Source of the DNA: Chloroflexota bacterium
GTDB taxonomy: Bacteria > Chloroflexota > Anaerolineae > Aggregatilineales > Phototrophicaceae
Direction: 5' to 3'
Assembly (NCBI GenBank): GCA_026706445.1
Contig: JAPOYT010000241.1
Coordinates: forward strand, 1-37,681
Length of the DNA: 37,681 nt
Positions 1 through 8,615 of this stretch are shown in pieces. The position numbers were made by a program, and so were the translations under genes. The notes under the pieces were generated by a model. That model worked only from the letters and a program-made list of their open reading frames with translations, ran no database searches and was not told the origin of the DNA. The number at the start of each line of letters is the position of its first letter. Within the stretch, counting starts at the first letter, position 1.

Positions 1-54
1 TAGCGCGCTTGCATGGGGTGTAAGAGGTCCCCGGTTCGAATCCGGGTACCCCGA
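1..54 (+). tRNA. tRNA-Pro(GGG), 5'-truncated by the window edge
   Basis: The anticodon stem CTTGC/GTAAG (9-25 region) encloses a seven-base loop ATGGGGT with anticodon GGG. It is followed by a normal five-base variable loop, a T-arm with TTCGAAT, the 3' acceptor strand TACCCCG and discriminator A at 54. CCA is not encoded. The D-arm 5' side and the 5' acceptor strand lie outside the window. Normal arm sizes rule out tRNA-Sec despite the neighbouring selD. Confidence 0.93.
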
Positions 55-68
55 CAGAAGATAAACGG

Positions 69-91
69 GCTCACCCTTCGGTGAGCTTTTT
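69..91 (+). terminator. Rho-independent terminator after tRNA-Pro
   Basis: A perfect 7-bp stem GCTCACC/GGTGAGC (69-75 with 80-86) with a four-base loop CTTC is followed by five T. It separates the tRNA transcript from selD, whose ribosome-binding site starts a few bases later. Confidence 0.85.
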
Positions 92-109
92 CATTGAAAG
101 GAATTCCAA

Positions 110-1168
110 ATGCAGCAACTAGAAGTCAAACTTACCTCGCTGGCAAGCTGCGCCGGTTGAGCTTCCAAGCTCAGCCCGAGCGAGTTGACGCAAGTCTTGC
201 GTCCATTAAGCGAGATTTATAGTCAAGAGTCCTATCCGCGCGTGCTGGTTGGCTTGTCCGAGCCGGATGATGCCGCAGTTTATCAACTGGATTCTACGCG
301 AGCGATCATTTCAACAACGGACTTCTTCCCACCGGTAGTTGATGATCCCTACGATTTCGGCGCGATTGCGGCTGCGAATGCCTTGAGCGATGTATACGCC
401 ATGGGCGGCCGACCGCTTATGGCAATCAATCTGGTGGCATACCCAGAAAACTTGGACAAGCGTATCTTGTCCGAGATCCTGCGGGGAGGGGCGGAGAAAG
501 TGAAAGAGGCCGGCGCTGTGATCGCCGGCGGGCATTCAATCACCGATGCGGAACCAAAATACGGACTGTCCGTGACCGGTGATGTGGAGATCGAGAAGAT
601 CATTCGCAAGTCGGGCGCGCGGCCAGGGGATGTGCTGATTCTAAGCAAGCGCCTAGGCACTGGCGTCGTCACGACCGCGCTTAAACGGGACCTTGTCGCC
701 CCGGAACACCTGGAAGCCGCTGTCGAATCGATGTCGCGCCTCAATTGCGTTGCCGCCGAGCTGGCGCAGCGCCATCGCGTACACGCAATGACCGACATCA
801 CCGGTTTCGGTTTGGTGGGTCACGCGCTGGAAATGGCCAAGCTTAGCGGCGTAAGGTTTCGGCTGAATATGAGCGATATCGCGCTATTGCCTGGGACAGC
901 CGAATATGCGCGGAACGGTGTATTCCCCGGCGGCATGGAGCGTAACCGGGAATATTATAGCGAATGGTTATCGATTGACGGGCGGCTGGCGGAATACGAG
1001 ATTGGATTGCTCTTTGACCCGCAAACATCGGGCGGACTACTGATGTCTGTTTGTGCGGAGCGGGCGGAAGATCTGCTCGCAGGTCTTCAATCAAAGGGCG
1101 AAGGAGCCTTCGCGCTCGGCGATGTAGTTGCCGGTCCGGGCGATATTGTCGTAACCAAATCCAGTTAG
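110..1168 (+). CDS. selD: Selenide, water dikinase SelD containing selenocysteine (in-frame UGA at codon 17)
   Basis: SelD makes selenophosphate from selenide and ATP, the selenium donor for selenocysteine synthesis. A caller that stops at UGA would begin at TTG 185, but that lacks the N-terminal catalytic loop. Reading from ATG 110, preceded by GAAAGGA seven bases upstream, gives a 352-residue protein in which TGA 158-160 falls in Cys-Ala-Gly-UGA-Ala-Ser-Lys-Leu-Ser-Pro. This is the family motif where the catalytic residue is Cys or Sec. Downstream are the Asp-rich nucleotide-binding segment (TTDFFPPVVDDP near residue 66-77), the NALSDVYAMGG motif and GGHS. A hairpin suited to a bacterial SECIS follows the UGA. 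No selA, selB or selC is in the window. Convergent with the next gene. The reading is very secure because frame, motif, ribosome site and hairpin agree. Confidence 0.93.
187..203 (+). promoter_or_regulatory. Candidate bacterial SECIS hairpin in selD mRNA
   Basis: A perfect 7-bp stem GACGCAA/TTGCGTC (187-193 with 197-203) has loop GTC. The loop begins 33 bases after the UGA at 158-160 and starts with G, matching the usual bSECIS model of a small apical loop with an early G roughly 16-37 bases downstream. A second stem, GAGCTT/AAGCTC (159-172), overlaps the UGA itself and may compete. Which one SelB binds is not visible from sequence. Confidence 0.65.
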
Positions 1169-1206
1169 CGCCCGGAGTTTAGACAATTTCGGCTTGAAAT
1201 GATCCG

Positions 1207-2406
1207 CTAGTTAGGGCTCGGCGCGGGGATCAGATCAAGGTTGCGGCCGACTCTTTCGAAGGCGACCAGGGCGCGATCCAGGTGTTCTTTGCGATGCGTC
1301 GCGATATAGCTGGTGCGCAGAAGCGCCTGGTTTGGCGGCGTCGCCGGTGGCACAACTGGATTCGTGTAAACACCTTCTTCGATCAATGCCGCCCAGGTTA
1401 AGCCAGTACGAAACTGTTCCCCAATCTTGACCGGGATTATCGGCGTCTGGCTGTTGAAGGTGTCGTAACCCAGTTCCTTCAAGCCTTTGCGCATGTATTC
1501 CGCGTTTTTCCAGACCTGCTGAACATGCTCCGGCTCGGTTTCGATAATGTCCAAAGCAGCCAGAACGGCGGCAAGATTGGGCGCTGGCAGGGCAGCCGAA
1601 AATATCAGAGAGCGCGCATGGTGCTGCACGTAGTGGATGACATCGGCTGTTCCGGCGATAAAGCCGCCGATAGAGGCGAAGCTCTTGCTGAAGGTGCCCA
1701 TGATCAGATCGACCTGGTCTGTCAAGCCGAAATGGGCAGAAGTTCCACGTCCCCCGCCAGCCACGCCGATTCCGTGCGCGTCATCGACCAACAACCTGGC
1801 GCCATATTGCTCGCAGACTTCCACGATCTGCGGCAGTGGCGCGAAATCTCCGCCCATGCTGTACACGCCATCGACGATGACCAGCTTGCCCGCGTCATCT
1901 GACACGCGGCTCAGCACACGCTCGAGATCGTCGATATCGTTGTGCTTGAATCGTTTCATCGCGCCGCGGGACATTTGAACGCCATCGACCAAACAGGCGT
2001 GCGCATCCTTATCGAGTATGGCGACATCATTTTTCCCCAGTAGGGCGGAGACGGTACCGAGATTTGTCTGATAACCGGTGGCGAATACCAGCGCCGCCTC
2101 TTTGCCTACGAATTGCGCCAGCCGTCGGTCGGCTTCAAGATGAAGTTCCAGCGTTCCATTTAGAAAGCGCGAACCCGTGACGCTGGTGCCGTAGCGCCGC
2201 GTTGCTTCAATGGCGGCATTGCGAACGCGATTGTCTGTTGTCAGACCAAGATAATTGTTTGATCCCAACATCACAACATTCTTGTCCTCAAAGGTGGCCG
2301 TGGTTCCCTCTGAGTCGCTAAGCGCGCGAAAGAATGGGTAAATGCCCATCTCCATTGCTTCTTTGGCGAGGGTAAACTCGGATAATTTATCGAATAAGTC
2401 CGCCAC
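1207..2406 (-). CDS. Alpha-oxoamine synthase (BioF / glycine C-acetyltransferase / serine palmitoyltransferase-like)
   Basis: A PLP-dependent enzyme that condenses an amino acid with an acyl-CoA and releases CO2. The GSNNYLGL motif, DDAHGIG (residues 208-211) and the Schiff-base lysine in GTFSKSFAS (K241) are all present. I prefer GTG at 2406 (399 residues, normal for the family) because AGGAGA lies five bases upstream. A longer reading to 2496 adds 30 residues with no family resemblance and no ribosome site. The exact substrate (alanine plus pimeloyl-CoA, glycine plus acetyl-CoA, or serine plus palmitoyl-CoA) cannot be told from motifs alone, and no biotin, tdh or sphingolipid genes are adjacent. 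Convergent with selD, 38 bases apart. Confidence 0.88.
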   Translation of the reverse strand: MADLFDKLSEFTLAKEAMEMGIYPFFRALSDSEGTTATFEDKNVVMLGSNNYLGLTTDNRVRNAAIEATRRYGTSVTGSRFLNGTLELHLEADRRLAQFVGKEAALVFATGYQTNLGTVSALLGKNDVAILDKDAHACLVDGVQMSRGAMKRFKHNDIDDLERVLSRVSDDAGKLVIVDGVYSMGGDFAPLPQIVEVCEQYGARLLVDDAHGIGVAGGGRGTSAHFGLTDQVDLIMGTFSKSFASIGGFIAGTADVIHYVQHHARSLIFSAALPAPNLAAVLAALDIIETEPEHVQQVWKNAEYMRKGLKELGYDTFNSQTPIIPVKIGEQFRTGLTWAALIEEGVYTNPVVPPATPPNQALLRTSYIATHRKEHLDRALVAFERVGRNLDLIPAPSPN

Positions 2407-2639
2407 GATATTCTCCTGTGCAGCCCTCGGCTCCCGAAGGCTCAAGCGCTCTTCCGATGTCTCGACCGTTCCGTTGGGAGCGGTTGCCCGTCTCAATAGC
2501 GCGAGCGCTTTGAATTCAGTTGTTGCGCCGATTCACCGGATAGGACGGCACTCGTCGTGCCTTGCAAAGTCTATCAGCAGGCAAAGTCTTACACAATGAC
2601 CATTTGTGCGACCTGCTGGGTGATCGTGATAAACCTCAC

Positions 2640-2669
2640 TTGCGCGATTTCGCTCCTGGGTTGTATAAT
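2640..2669 (+). promoter_or_regulatory. Candidate sigma-70-type promoter
   Basis: TTGCGC (2640-2645), an 18-base spacer and TATAAT (2664-2669) precede the small membrane protein gene by about 35 bases. The same -35 and -10 hexamers with the same spacing occur before rseP at 21801-21830. The 2407-2704 stretch otherwise shows no gene I can support. Confidence 0.55.
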
Positions 2670-2704
2670 TTCTGCGTGGCGTGGGACGACACTCGGAGCG
2701 TGAA

Positions 2705-2983
2705 ATGTCCAGTTTGACAGTACGGCGAATAATTGTCTGGGTCGTATCGATGGTCTTGGGGCTAGTGGTCGGTTATGGCATCATTACTGTCGGCTTCAAT
2801 ATGTTGCCCGAGTTGCACCGGATTCCAATAATCGGCTGGCTATTTGGCGGTATTGAGAGCCCTCAAGGCGTATCGCTTGAAGAGTACGGCACTCTTTACT
2901 TCCTTTTCACTTCGATACCGATCGGGCTTGTATTTGTTGTATGGCTTGATGCGTTTATGGATACGCGGATCTTGCCCGATTAG
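2705..2983 (+). CDS. Small two-helix membrane protein, unknown function
   Basis: A 92-residue protein from ATG 2705, chosen over the upstream start at 2681 because GGAG lies seven bases before it. It has two hydrophobic helices, roughly residues 9-33 and 62-81, separated by a loop containing LFGGIESPQG, and a short charged tail. I recognise no family. It is transcribed alone, with a good promoter in front and a strong terminator 25 bases behind. It could be a small integral membrane accessory protein; nothing links it to the mevalonate genes that follow. Confidence 0.7.
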   Translation: MSSLTVRRIIVWVVSMVLGLVVGYGIITVGFNMLPELHRIPIIGWLFGGIESPQGVSLEEYGTLYFLFTSIPIGLVFVVWLDAFMDTRILPD

Positions 2984-3007
2984 GAATAACTGACAACGTA
3001 CAATTTG

Positions 3008-3038
3008 GAATCCACCCAATGGTGGATTCTTTTATTTT
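3008..3038 (+). terminator. Rho-independent terminator
   Basis: A perfect 9-bp stem GAATCCACC/GGTGGATTC (3008-3016 with 3021-3029), loop CAAT, then TTTTATTTT. It ends the small membrane protein transcript and isolates the mevalonate block. Confidence 0.9.
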
Positions 3039-3137
3039 GGCGAATTTGCGCGGCTAGATCCATCAATGGCGAGCAAATGAGAGCTGTCGGTAGCTTGCTG
3101 ATAGAAATTGAAAGCTGCGCGCTGCTAGATTTGGTTT

Positions 3138-4430
3138 ATGGATGCAAGGCGCAAATCAGCGATTCCGGGCTTTCATGGCATGCCCATGGCAAAGCGGCAA
3201 GCAATCGCCGAAAGCTGGGCGGGGCTTGATGAAGCCGACTTGACCGCATTGGTCGATTCGGGCTTGTCAAGCGCCGAAGCTGACCTCTTAATCGAAAATG
3301 TGATCGGTCGCTACAGTCTGCCGTTCGCGGTCGCAACCAATTTTCGAATCAACGGACATGACACCCTTGTACCTATGGTCGTTGAAGAGGCGTCGGTAGT
3401 CGCTGGCTGCAGTTATGCCGCGAAGCTGTTTCGTCAAGGCGGCGGAATCAGCGCCAGCGCGGACGAATCAATCATGATTGGTCAGATTCAATTGCTTGAC
3501 CTGCCGGACATAAAAACTGCAATCGAGACTATCATGTCACGGAAGGATGAAATCCTTCAACGGGCGAACGAAGCAGGTGGAAGCATCATCGCCCGTGGCG
3601 GCGGCGCGCTTGATCTGGAAGCGAGGCCGATTCGCAATACAGCTGTTGGCGATATGCTGATCCTGCACTTGCACTATGACGTTTGCGATGCCATGGGCGC
3701 CAACGCCATCAATTCGGCGGTCGAGCAGATTGCTCCACTCATCGAGAGCTTAAGCGGCGGGCGCATAAACCTGCGCATTCTGAGCAATCTCAGCGACAGA
3801 CGCCTGGCGCGCGCGGCCGGCGTGATTCCGCGCGAATCGCTGGCCACCGCCGACGCTAGTGGCGCCGAAGTGGTCGAGCGGATCATTGAAGCGGCTACAT
3901 TCGCCGATGTCGATCCCTATCGGGCGGCCACCCACAACAAAGGCGTGATGAACGGGATCGACGCGCTGCTGCTGGCAACGGGCAACGATTGGCGCGCTGT
4001 CGAGGCTGGCGCCCATGCCTATGCCGCCAAAAGCGGGCGCTATACGAGCCTGACAAAATGGCGTAGGGACGAAGCCGGCAACCTGCGCGGCGAAATAGAA
4101 TTGCCCATGGCTGTGGGAATCGTGGGTGGCGCAACGCGTACGCACAGTGGAGCGCAGACTGCTTTGAAGCTGCTGGGCGTGAAGTCGGCGCAAGACTTGG
4201 CGCAGGTCGCGGCCGCCGTCGGGTTGGCGCAAAATCTGGGCGCGATTCGGGCGCTGGCCACCGACGGCATTCAGCAGGGGCACATGCGCATGCATGCTCG
4301 GCAATTGGCGCTGGCGGCCGGCGCTGCGTCGGAGAGCGCGCGCGCTGTGGCGCAGCAATTGATTGACGAAGACAATATCCGCATGGAGCGGGCGCTGGAA
4401 ATCGTGCGAGACTGGAAACAGCAATTATGA
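3138..4430 (+). CDS. mvaA: Hydroxymethylglutaryl-CoA reductase, class II
   Basis: Catalyses the two-step reduction of HMG-CoA to mevalonate (biosynthetic direction inferred from the neighbours). The 430 residues show the class II hallmarks: ENVIG at 53-57, catalytic Glu in VVEEAS (E83), DAMGAN at 184-189, catalytic Lys in THNKGVMNG (K268), Asp in GNDWRA (D284) and the C-terminal His in GHMRMHAR (H382). The start at ATG 3138 is weak in ribosome site, but the residues that follow align with the N-terminus of the Pseudomonas enzyme. It overlaps the next gene as ATGA (4427-4430), implying translational coupling. First gene of the plus-strand mevalonate operon. Confidence 0.95.
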   Translation: MDARRKSAIPGFHGMPMAKRQAIAESWAGLDEADLTALVDSGLSSAEADLLIENVIGRYSLPFAVATNFRINGHDTLVPMVVEEASVVAGCSYAAKLFRQGGGISASADESIMIGQIQLLDLPDIKTAIETIMSRKDEILQRANEAGGSIIARGGGALDLEARPIRNTAVGDMLILHLHYDVCDAMGANAINSAVEQIAPLIESLSGGRINLRILSNLSDRRLARAAGVIPRESLATADASGAEVVERIIEAATFADVDPYRAATHNKGVMNGIDALLLATGNDWRAVEAGAHAYAAKSGRYTSLTKWRRDEAGNLRGEIELPMAVGIVGGATRTHSGAQTALKLLGVKSAQDLAQVAAAVGLAQNLGAIRALATDGIQQGHMRMHARQLALAAGAASESARAVAQQLIDEDNIRMERALEIVRDWKQQL

Positions 4431-5494
4431 CAGCAGATTCGAACTTGCTTATGAATACCGATTGCCCGGTAGGCATCGTGGGTTATGGCTCGTATATTCC
4501 CCGATATCGGCTGCCCGGGTCAGAGATCGCGCGCGTCTGGACTGAAGGACTGGCTGCGGCGCCGGTGCAAGAGAAAGCGGTAGCCGGCATAGACGAAGAT
4601 GTTGTCACGATGGCTATCGAGGCGGCGCGGAACGCGATTGCCTGCGCGGGCATTGATCCGCTGCAGATTCGGGCGGTCTGGGTGGGCAGCGAAAGCCATC
4701 CCTATGCGGTGAAGCCGACCAGCACGATCGTGGCCGAAAGCATTGGCGCATCGCCTCACATGCTGGCGGCCGATTGGGAGTTCGCTTGCAAAGCTGGCAC
4801 AGAAGCGGTGCAGGCAGCAATGGGCTTGGTCGGGAGCGGCATGGCGCAATACATCCTGAGTATCGGAATGGATACCGCACAGGGGCGTCCCGGCGACGCG
4901 CTTGAATATACAGCCGGCTCCGGCGGCGCAGCTTTCATAATAGGCCCGGCTGAGGAGAGCTATGCCATTTACCAAGGCAGTTATAGCTACGTCACCGACA
5001 CGCCTGACTTTTGGCGGCGCGCTGGCGAAGTTTATCCCAGCCATGGCGATCGCTTCACGGGCGAGCCAGCTTATTTTGCCCATACAATCGCGGCCGCCTC
5101 TACCTTGATGGAATTGATGCATACCGCAGCAACGGATTACGATTTCGCCGTTTTTCATCAGCCCAACGTCAAGTTTCCGGCGCGCGCCACCAAGATTCTC
5201 GGATTTACGCCAGATCAGATCAGCGCCGGTCTGCTGGCGAATGAAATCGGCAATGTGTATTCGGGATCGTGCATGATCGGTTTGACAGCAATTCTAGATC
5301 TAGCCGAACCGGGTGATCGCATCCTGATGGTCAGTTATGGCAGCGGCGCTGGCTCCGATGCCTTCGACTTGCGCGTGACCGAACGCATCAAGGAACGTCC
5401 CCGGGCGCGGATTACGACAGCCGATTACATCGCGCGGCGCAGCCAAATCGACTACGGGACTTATGTGCGCTACCGCGACAAACTCAAGGAATAA
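4427..5494 (+). CDS. Hydroxymethylglutaryl-CoA synthase, archaeal/actinobacterial type
   Basis: Condenses acetoacetyl-CoA with acetyl-CoA to HMG-CoA. In 355 residues it carries the nucleophile Cys in [10 protein letters not shown] (C121), the Glu-containing VGSESHP segment (near 88), the general acid/base His in FHQPNVKFP (H245) and SYGSGAGSD near the C-terminus. Catalysis therefore looks intact. Start at ATG 4427 overlaps the HMG-CoA reductase stop; ATG 4451, just before the conserved [10 protein letters not shown] segment, is an alternative. Five bases separate it from the thiolase homologue. In archaea this enzyme forms one complex with a thiolase and a DUF35 protein, and the same gene set follows here. 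Confidence 0.93.
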   Translation: MTADSNLLMNTDCPVGIVGYGSYIPRYRLPGSEIARVWTEGLAAAPVQEKAVAGIDEDVVTMAIEAARNAIACAGIDPLQIRAVWVGSESHPYAVKPTSTIVAESIGASPHMLAADWEFACKAGTEAVQAAMGLVGSGMAQYILSIGMDTAQGRPGDALEYTAGSGGAAFIIGPAEESYAIYQGSYSYVTDTPDFWRRAGEVYPSHGDRFTGEPAYFAHTIAAASTLMELMHTAATDYDFAVFHQPNVKFPARATKILGFTPDQISAGLLANEIGNVYSGSCMIGLTAILDLAEPGDRILMVSYGSGAGSDAFDLRVTERIKERPRARITTADYIARRSQIDYGTYVRYRDKLKE

Positions 5495-5499
5495 GCAAT

Positions 5500-6663
5500 A
5501 TGGGTGTATCCATCGTAGGCGCCGGGATGATTCCAGTGCGCGAGCATTGGTCGCGAGGGCTAGCCGAGTTGGCGGCGGAAGCTGGTGAAATTGCTCTTAA
5601 AGATGCTGACCTTACGCGGGTCGACGCCCTCTACGTGGGCAATGCCTATGGCGCCGCGTTCAACCAGCAAACACAGATAGGCAGTTTACTGGCGGGTTCT
5701 CTTGGGCTCCAAGGCGCCGAAGCCTATACATGTGAAGCCGGCGATGCATCGGGCGGCGTCGCTTTGCGGACGGGATACCTGGCTGTTGCGTCAGGCGCCG
5801 TTCGTTCTGCCATGGTATTGGGCGTTGAGAAGGCAACCGATATCGTTGGGTCAGCGAGGATTTCGGCGCGCAATATCAGCCTCGATGCCGATTATGAGTC
5901 GATCAATGGCGCAACTTTGACTGCAATGGCGGGGCTGCTGATGCGGCGTTATATGCACGAATTCGGCGTGGATTTGGCGCAGTTTGAAGGGTTCAGCATA
6001 AACGCGCATAAGAACGGTTCGCGGAATCAGTTTGCGATGTATCGCAATCGATTGCGTTCAGGCGCGTTCACCAAAGCGCCAATGATCGCTGACCCGGTCA
6101 GCTTGTTTGACTCTGCGCCCGATGGCGATGGCGCGGCCGCCCTTATACTTGTCAATTCAGAAATTGCGGCTGACTTGGCGCCGAACCCGGTCACAATTGC
6201 TGGCAGCGCTATCGCCACTGACAGCTTGACGCTGCAGGATCGCGCGGACCTGCTCTATCTGAAGGCAGTTGCGGAATCCACAGCCCGCTGCCTGGAGCAG
6301 GCCGGTATTGAACTGGTTGACCTCGACGCCCTGGAATTACATGACGCCTACACGGTACTGACAGCGCTATCGCTGGAATCAATGGGCTTCAGTGAACGCG
6401 GGCATGGCTGTACCTGGTCTGGCGATGACGGAGCGCGAATCGCGCCGAATGGGGAGCTGCCAATTTCTACCTTTGGCGGGCTGAAGAGCCGCGGAAACCC
6501 CGGGGGAGCTTCTGGCATATACCAAGCGGTTGAAGCCGTACGGCAGTTGACAGGACGGGCAGGAGACAATCAAGTGCAAGGCGCGCGGCACATTTTAACG
6601 CAATGCATCGGCGGGCTGGGGGCGACGGTTGCCACGCATATTCTCAGCGCGCCAGCGGACTGA
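5500..6663 (+). CDS. Thiolase-family protein (archaeal acetoacetyl-CoA thiolase type) with substituted catalytic residues
   Basis: By position and fold this is the thiolase that would supply acetoacetyl-CoA to HMG-CoA synthase. The 387 residues retain the fold and the third-motif His (HDAYT, H281) and late Cys (CIGGLG, C369). The nucleophile motif, normally Cys-Ala-Ser-Gly-Gly, reads Asp-Ala-Ser-Gly-Gly (D82; codon gat), with a Cys four residues earlier (C78). The Gly-His-Pro motif reads Gly-Asn-Pro (N333; codon aac). Two catalytic residues are thus missing, while the frame is intact and the gene sits in the operon. It may be a structural partner of HMG-CoA synthase rather than an enzyme. Homology is secure; activity is doubtful. 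Confidence 0.88.
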   Translation: MGVSIVGAGMIPVREHWSRGLAELAAEAGEIALKDADLTRVDALYVGNAYGAAFNQQTQIGSLLAGSLGLQGAEAYTCEAGDASGGVALRTGYLAVASGAVRSAMVLGVEKATDIVGSARISARNISLDADYESINGATLTAMAGLLMRRYMHEFGVDLAQFEGFSINAHKNGSRNQFAMYRNRLRSGAFTKAPMIADPVSLFDSAPDGDGAAALILVNSEIAADLAPNPVTIAGSAIATDSLTLQDRADLLYLKAVAESTARCLEQAGIELVDLDALELHDAYTVLTALSLESMGFSERGHGCTWSGDDGARIAPNGELPISTFGGLKSRGNPGGASGIYQAVEAVRQLTGRAGDNQVQGARHILTQCIGGLGATVATHILSAPAD

Positions 6664-6664
6664 A

Positions 6665-6712
6665 CTGATAGACTCTGACACTGTCAAAGACTATCAGGAT
6701 AGTTTCTGATAG
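6665..6712 (+). promoter_or_regulatory. Overlapping alternative hairpins between the thiolase and DUF35 genes
   Basis: CTATCAG at 6691-6697 can pair with either of two copies of CTGATAG, at 6665-6671 or 6706-6712. The two stems exclude each other. The layout resembles an attenuator or a double-stranded regulator site, but no T-run follows, so a role is only a suggestion. Confidence 0.3.
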
Positions 6713-6770
6713 ACCGCTTTCCCTAGACTGAGAATCGTCAAAGCCGCGAATTGGGGTAAGGAGCGGAACG

Positions 6771-6929
6771 ATGCATGTAGCGAAATACTGGCGCAACAAG
6801 AAGCTGCGCTACCGAATGATCAGAGTTGTCAAGCAAAACGCGAGCGAGCGGGCAGCCGCCGAAGCGAATACTCTCGGTTTTTCACGCGCTCAAGTAGAAC
6901 GCGGCAGGCGGGTTAGAGCGGTCTCATGA
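6771..6929 (+). CDS. N-terminal half of a split DUF35 (ACP/CoA-acyl accessory) protein
   Basis: A 52-residue ORF with a strong ribosome site (GGTAAGGAG seven bases before the ATG). Its first residues, with a Tyr-Trp-Arg then Leu-Arg-Tyr-Arg pattern, match the N-terminal helix of DUF35 proteins that leads into the rubredoxin-like zinc ribbon. Where the ribbon's two Cys-x2-Cys pairs should be, no cysteine occurs in this frame. The stop overlaps the next start as ATGA (6926-6929), so the two halves are coupled. Either a genuine two-piece DUF35 or a gene whose ribbon has decayed by frameshift: in the +1 frame a Pro-Pro-Lys-Arg-Ile stretch resembles the family's FPPR motif, also without cysteines. 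Confidence 0.65.
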   Translation: MHVAKYWRNKKLRYRMIRVVKQNASERAAAEANTLGFSRAQVERGRRVRAVS

Positions 6930-7234
6930 GCGGTCACAGCAAGAATTGGACCACCGCGGCCAATCAAGTAATGGACGGCAGCCAAGTTGCCCGTGGCGCA
7001 GTGTACAGCTATACGCAAGTTCAAGAGCCGGCGGCTGGATTCGAGGCGCAGGCGCCTTTCCATTTGGCTTTGGTGGAACTGGATCAGGGTGGGCTTATCA
7101 CCGCCCAGCTTACCGATGTCGATGGCGAAGTGGCGATTGGCGACCGGGTAGAACTGGTAACACGGAAGCTGACGACGGATGGCGACCGCGGCATGATTAT
7201 CTACGGATTTAAGTTCCGGCCAGCGATGAAGTAA
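6926..7234 (+). CDS. DUF35 OB-fold domain protein
   Basis: A 102-residue protein matching the C-terminal OB fold of DUF35 proteins: GAVYSYTQVQEP, the PFHLALVELDQG strand pair, AQLTDVD and the closing GFKFRP. In the archaeal complex DUF35 bridges the thiolase and HMG-CoA synthase and contributes to a shared CoA pocket; here it would serve the same partners. The canonical zinc ribbon is absent from this ORF and would be carried, degenerately, by the small ORF overlapping it by four bases. A modest GAGCGG lies five bases before the ATG, so reinitiation after the upstream ORF is likely. Last gene of the operon. Confidence 0.85.
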   Translation: MSGHSKNWTTAANQVMDGSQVARGAVYSYTQVQEPAAGFEAQAPFHLALVELDQGGLITAQLTDVDGEVAIGDRVELVTRKLTTDGDRGMIIYGFKFRPAMK

Positions 7235-7255
7235 CTAGAACGGACAGGCAAATGG

Positions 7256-7284
7256 AAAAGAGCCACTATATGGTGGCTCTTTTT
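7256..7284. terminator. Bidirectional terminator between mevalonate operon and ABC ATPase gene
   Basis: An 11-bp stem, AAAAGAGCCAC (7256-7266) with GTGGCTCTTTT (7273-7283), encloses a six-base loop. It is A-rich on the left and T-rich on the right, so it can stop transcripts arriving from either side; the flanking genes converge here. Confidence 0.92.
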
Positions 7285-7311
7285 CATTCATGTACTTCGA
7301 GTGGGAGAGTC

Positions 7312-8439
7312 TCACATAGCCGCTTTGGCTTTGGCTTCGTAGCTGAGCGACATCTCGGTGTTGATATCGAAGAGATGCATGTTGTCCAGATTGAAGGTGA
7401 TGTCCATCGCCTCGCCGACGGTGGCATCGGTCCGCGGATCGGTGCGGGCGATGAAGTTTTTGCCGGCGTTTTCCAGATAGATGATCACCTCATTGCCCAT
7501 CTGCTCGACAACTTCCACGTTACAGGTCATGTTGGCCGGGATGATGCCTTGGGGCAGGTAGTTGCTGTCGTCGATGTCTTCGGGACGAATGCCGCATACG
7601 ACTTCCATACCGACATGACCGCGGAAAGTGTCCGCTTTGCTGGCGGGAACCGGCAGCGTAAAGGCGCCAATGTCAACAACCAGGTTATCACCGTCTTCCT
7701 TGAGCGTCGCGTCAAAGAAGTTCATCGACGGGCTGCCAATGAAGCCGGCGACAAAAATGTTGTGCGGGTTGTGATACAAATTGAACGGCGAATCGATCTG
7801 CTGCAACTTGCCTTCGTTGAGAACGCAGATCCGCGTACCCATCGTCATCGCTTCAACTTGATCGTGCGTCACGTAGATGAAAGTCGTCTCCAGCCGTTGG
7901 TGCAAGCGGCTGATGAAAGATCGCGCTTCCACTCTAAGCTTGGCGTCCAGGTTGGAGAGCGGCTCGTCCATCAAGAAGACGGCCGGCTCGCGAACGATCG
8001 CGCGACCAACCGCCACGCGTTGGCGCTGGCCGCCGGACAGCTGACGCGGACGGCGATCCAGCAAATGACCAATGCCAAGCTCGTTTGCCGCTTCGGTGAC
8101 GCGCTCGTCAATGATTTTCTTCGGCGTCTTCCGCAGCTTCAGGCCGAAAGCCATGTTGTCGTAAACGGTCATATGCGGATACAATGCGTAACTCTGGAAC
8201 ACCATCGCGACATCGCGGTCTTTCGGCGCGACATTGTTGACTACACGATCCCCGATGAGGATTTCGCCCTCGGTAATCTCTTCCAAGCCGGCGAGCATCC
8301 GCAGGCTGGTTGACTTTCCGCAGCCGGAAGGACCAACAAATACCAAGAACTCTTTGTCCTGAACATCGATGGTCAAGTCGGTAACTACCCGCTGATCACC
8401 GAAGTCCTTTGAAACATGATTGAAAGTGACGCCAGCCAC
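7312..8439 (-). CDS. ABC transporter ATPase, UgpC/MsmX/MalK type
   Basis: The cytoplasmic ATPase of a CUT1-type sugar or glycerol-phosphate importer. Of 375 residues, the first 235 form the ATPase core: Walker [10 protein letters not shown] (36-44), Q-loop in [10 protein letters not shown], signature LSGGQRQRV (134-142), Walker B FLMDEP (155-160) and switch His in VTHDQ. The rest is the OB-like regulatory domain typical of MalK/UgpC. Start is GTG 8439 with GGAGG five bases before. No permease or binding-protein gene adjoins it. Such orphan ATPases often serve several importers, as MsmX does in Bacillus; that role is inference. Confidence 0.93.
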   Translation of the reverse strand: MAGVTFNHVSKDFGDQRVVTDLTIDVQDKEFLVFVGPSGCGKSTSLRMLAGLEEITEGEILIGDRVVNNVAPKDRDVAMVFQSYALYPHMTVYDNMAFGLKLRKTPKKIIDERVTEAANELGIGHLLDRRPRQLSGGQRQRVAVGRAIVREPAVFLMDEPLSNLDAKLRVEARSFISRLHQRLETTFIYVTHDQVEAMTMGTRICVLNEGKLQQIDSPFNLYHNPHNIFVAGFIGSPSMNFFDATLKEDGDNLVVDIGAFTLPVPASKADTFRGHVGMEVVCGIRPEDIDDSNYLPQGIIPANMTCNVEVVEQMGNEVIIYLENAGKNFIARTDPRTDATVGEAMDITFNLDNMHLFDINTEMSLSYEAKAKAAM

Positions 8440-8615
8440 AGCAACCTCCGTTCAAATAAGCCGTTGGACGAAAATACTGGTAAAACTGCACAAATACCTT
8501 ACTTGACAGTAAGATAGATTTATAGTGGCAATTATATCGCGCTTTTTCAAATTTGCAAAGAATTGCTTTGAATGATGTAAAATCAGTCAGTGTCCATTGG
8601 CTAGTAGGAGCGCGT

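Noticed and set aside
1..54. Possibility that the tRNA beside selD is tRNA-Sec
   Set aside because: Normal short variable loop and anticodon GGG identify tRNA-Pro.
3005..3229. Plus-strand ORF of 74 codons before HMG-CoA reductase
   Set aside because: It begins inside a strong terminator, has no ribosome site and overlaps the start of the reductase in another frame.
6926..6970. UGA at 6927-6929 as a second selenocysteine codon joining the DUF35 halves
   Set aside because: Read-through in that frame meets a stop after 13 codons and gives no DUF35 sequence.
7252..8313. 353-codon plus-strand ORF
   Set aside because: Lies wholly antisense to the intact ABC ATPase gene and has no family resemblance; an effect of GC-rich codon structure.
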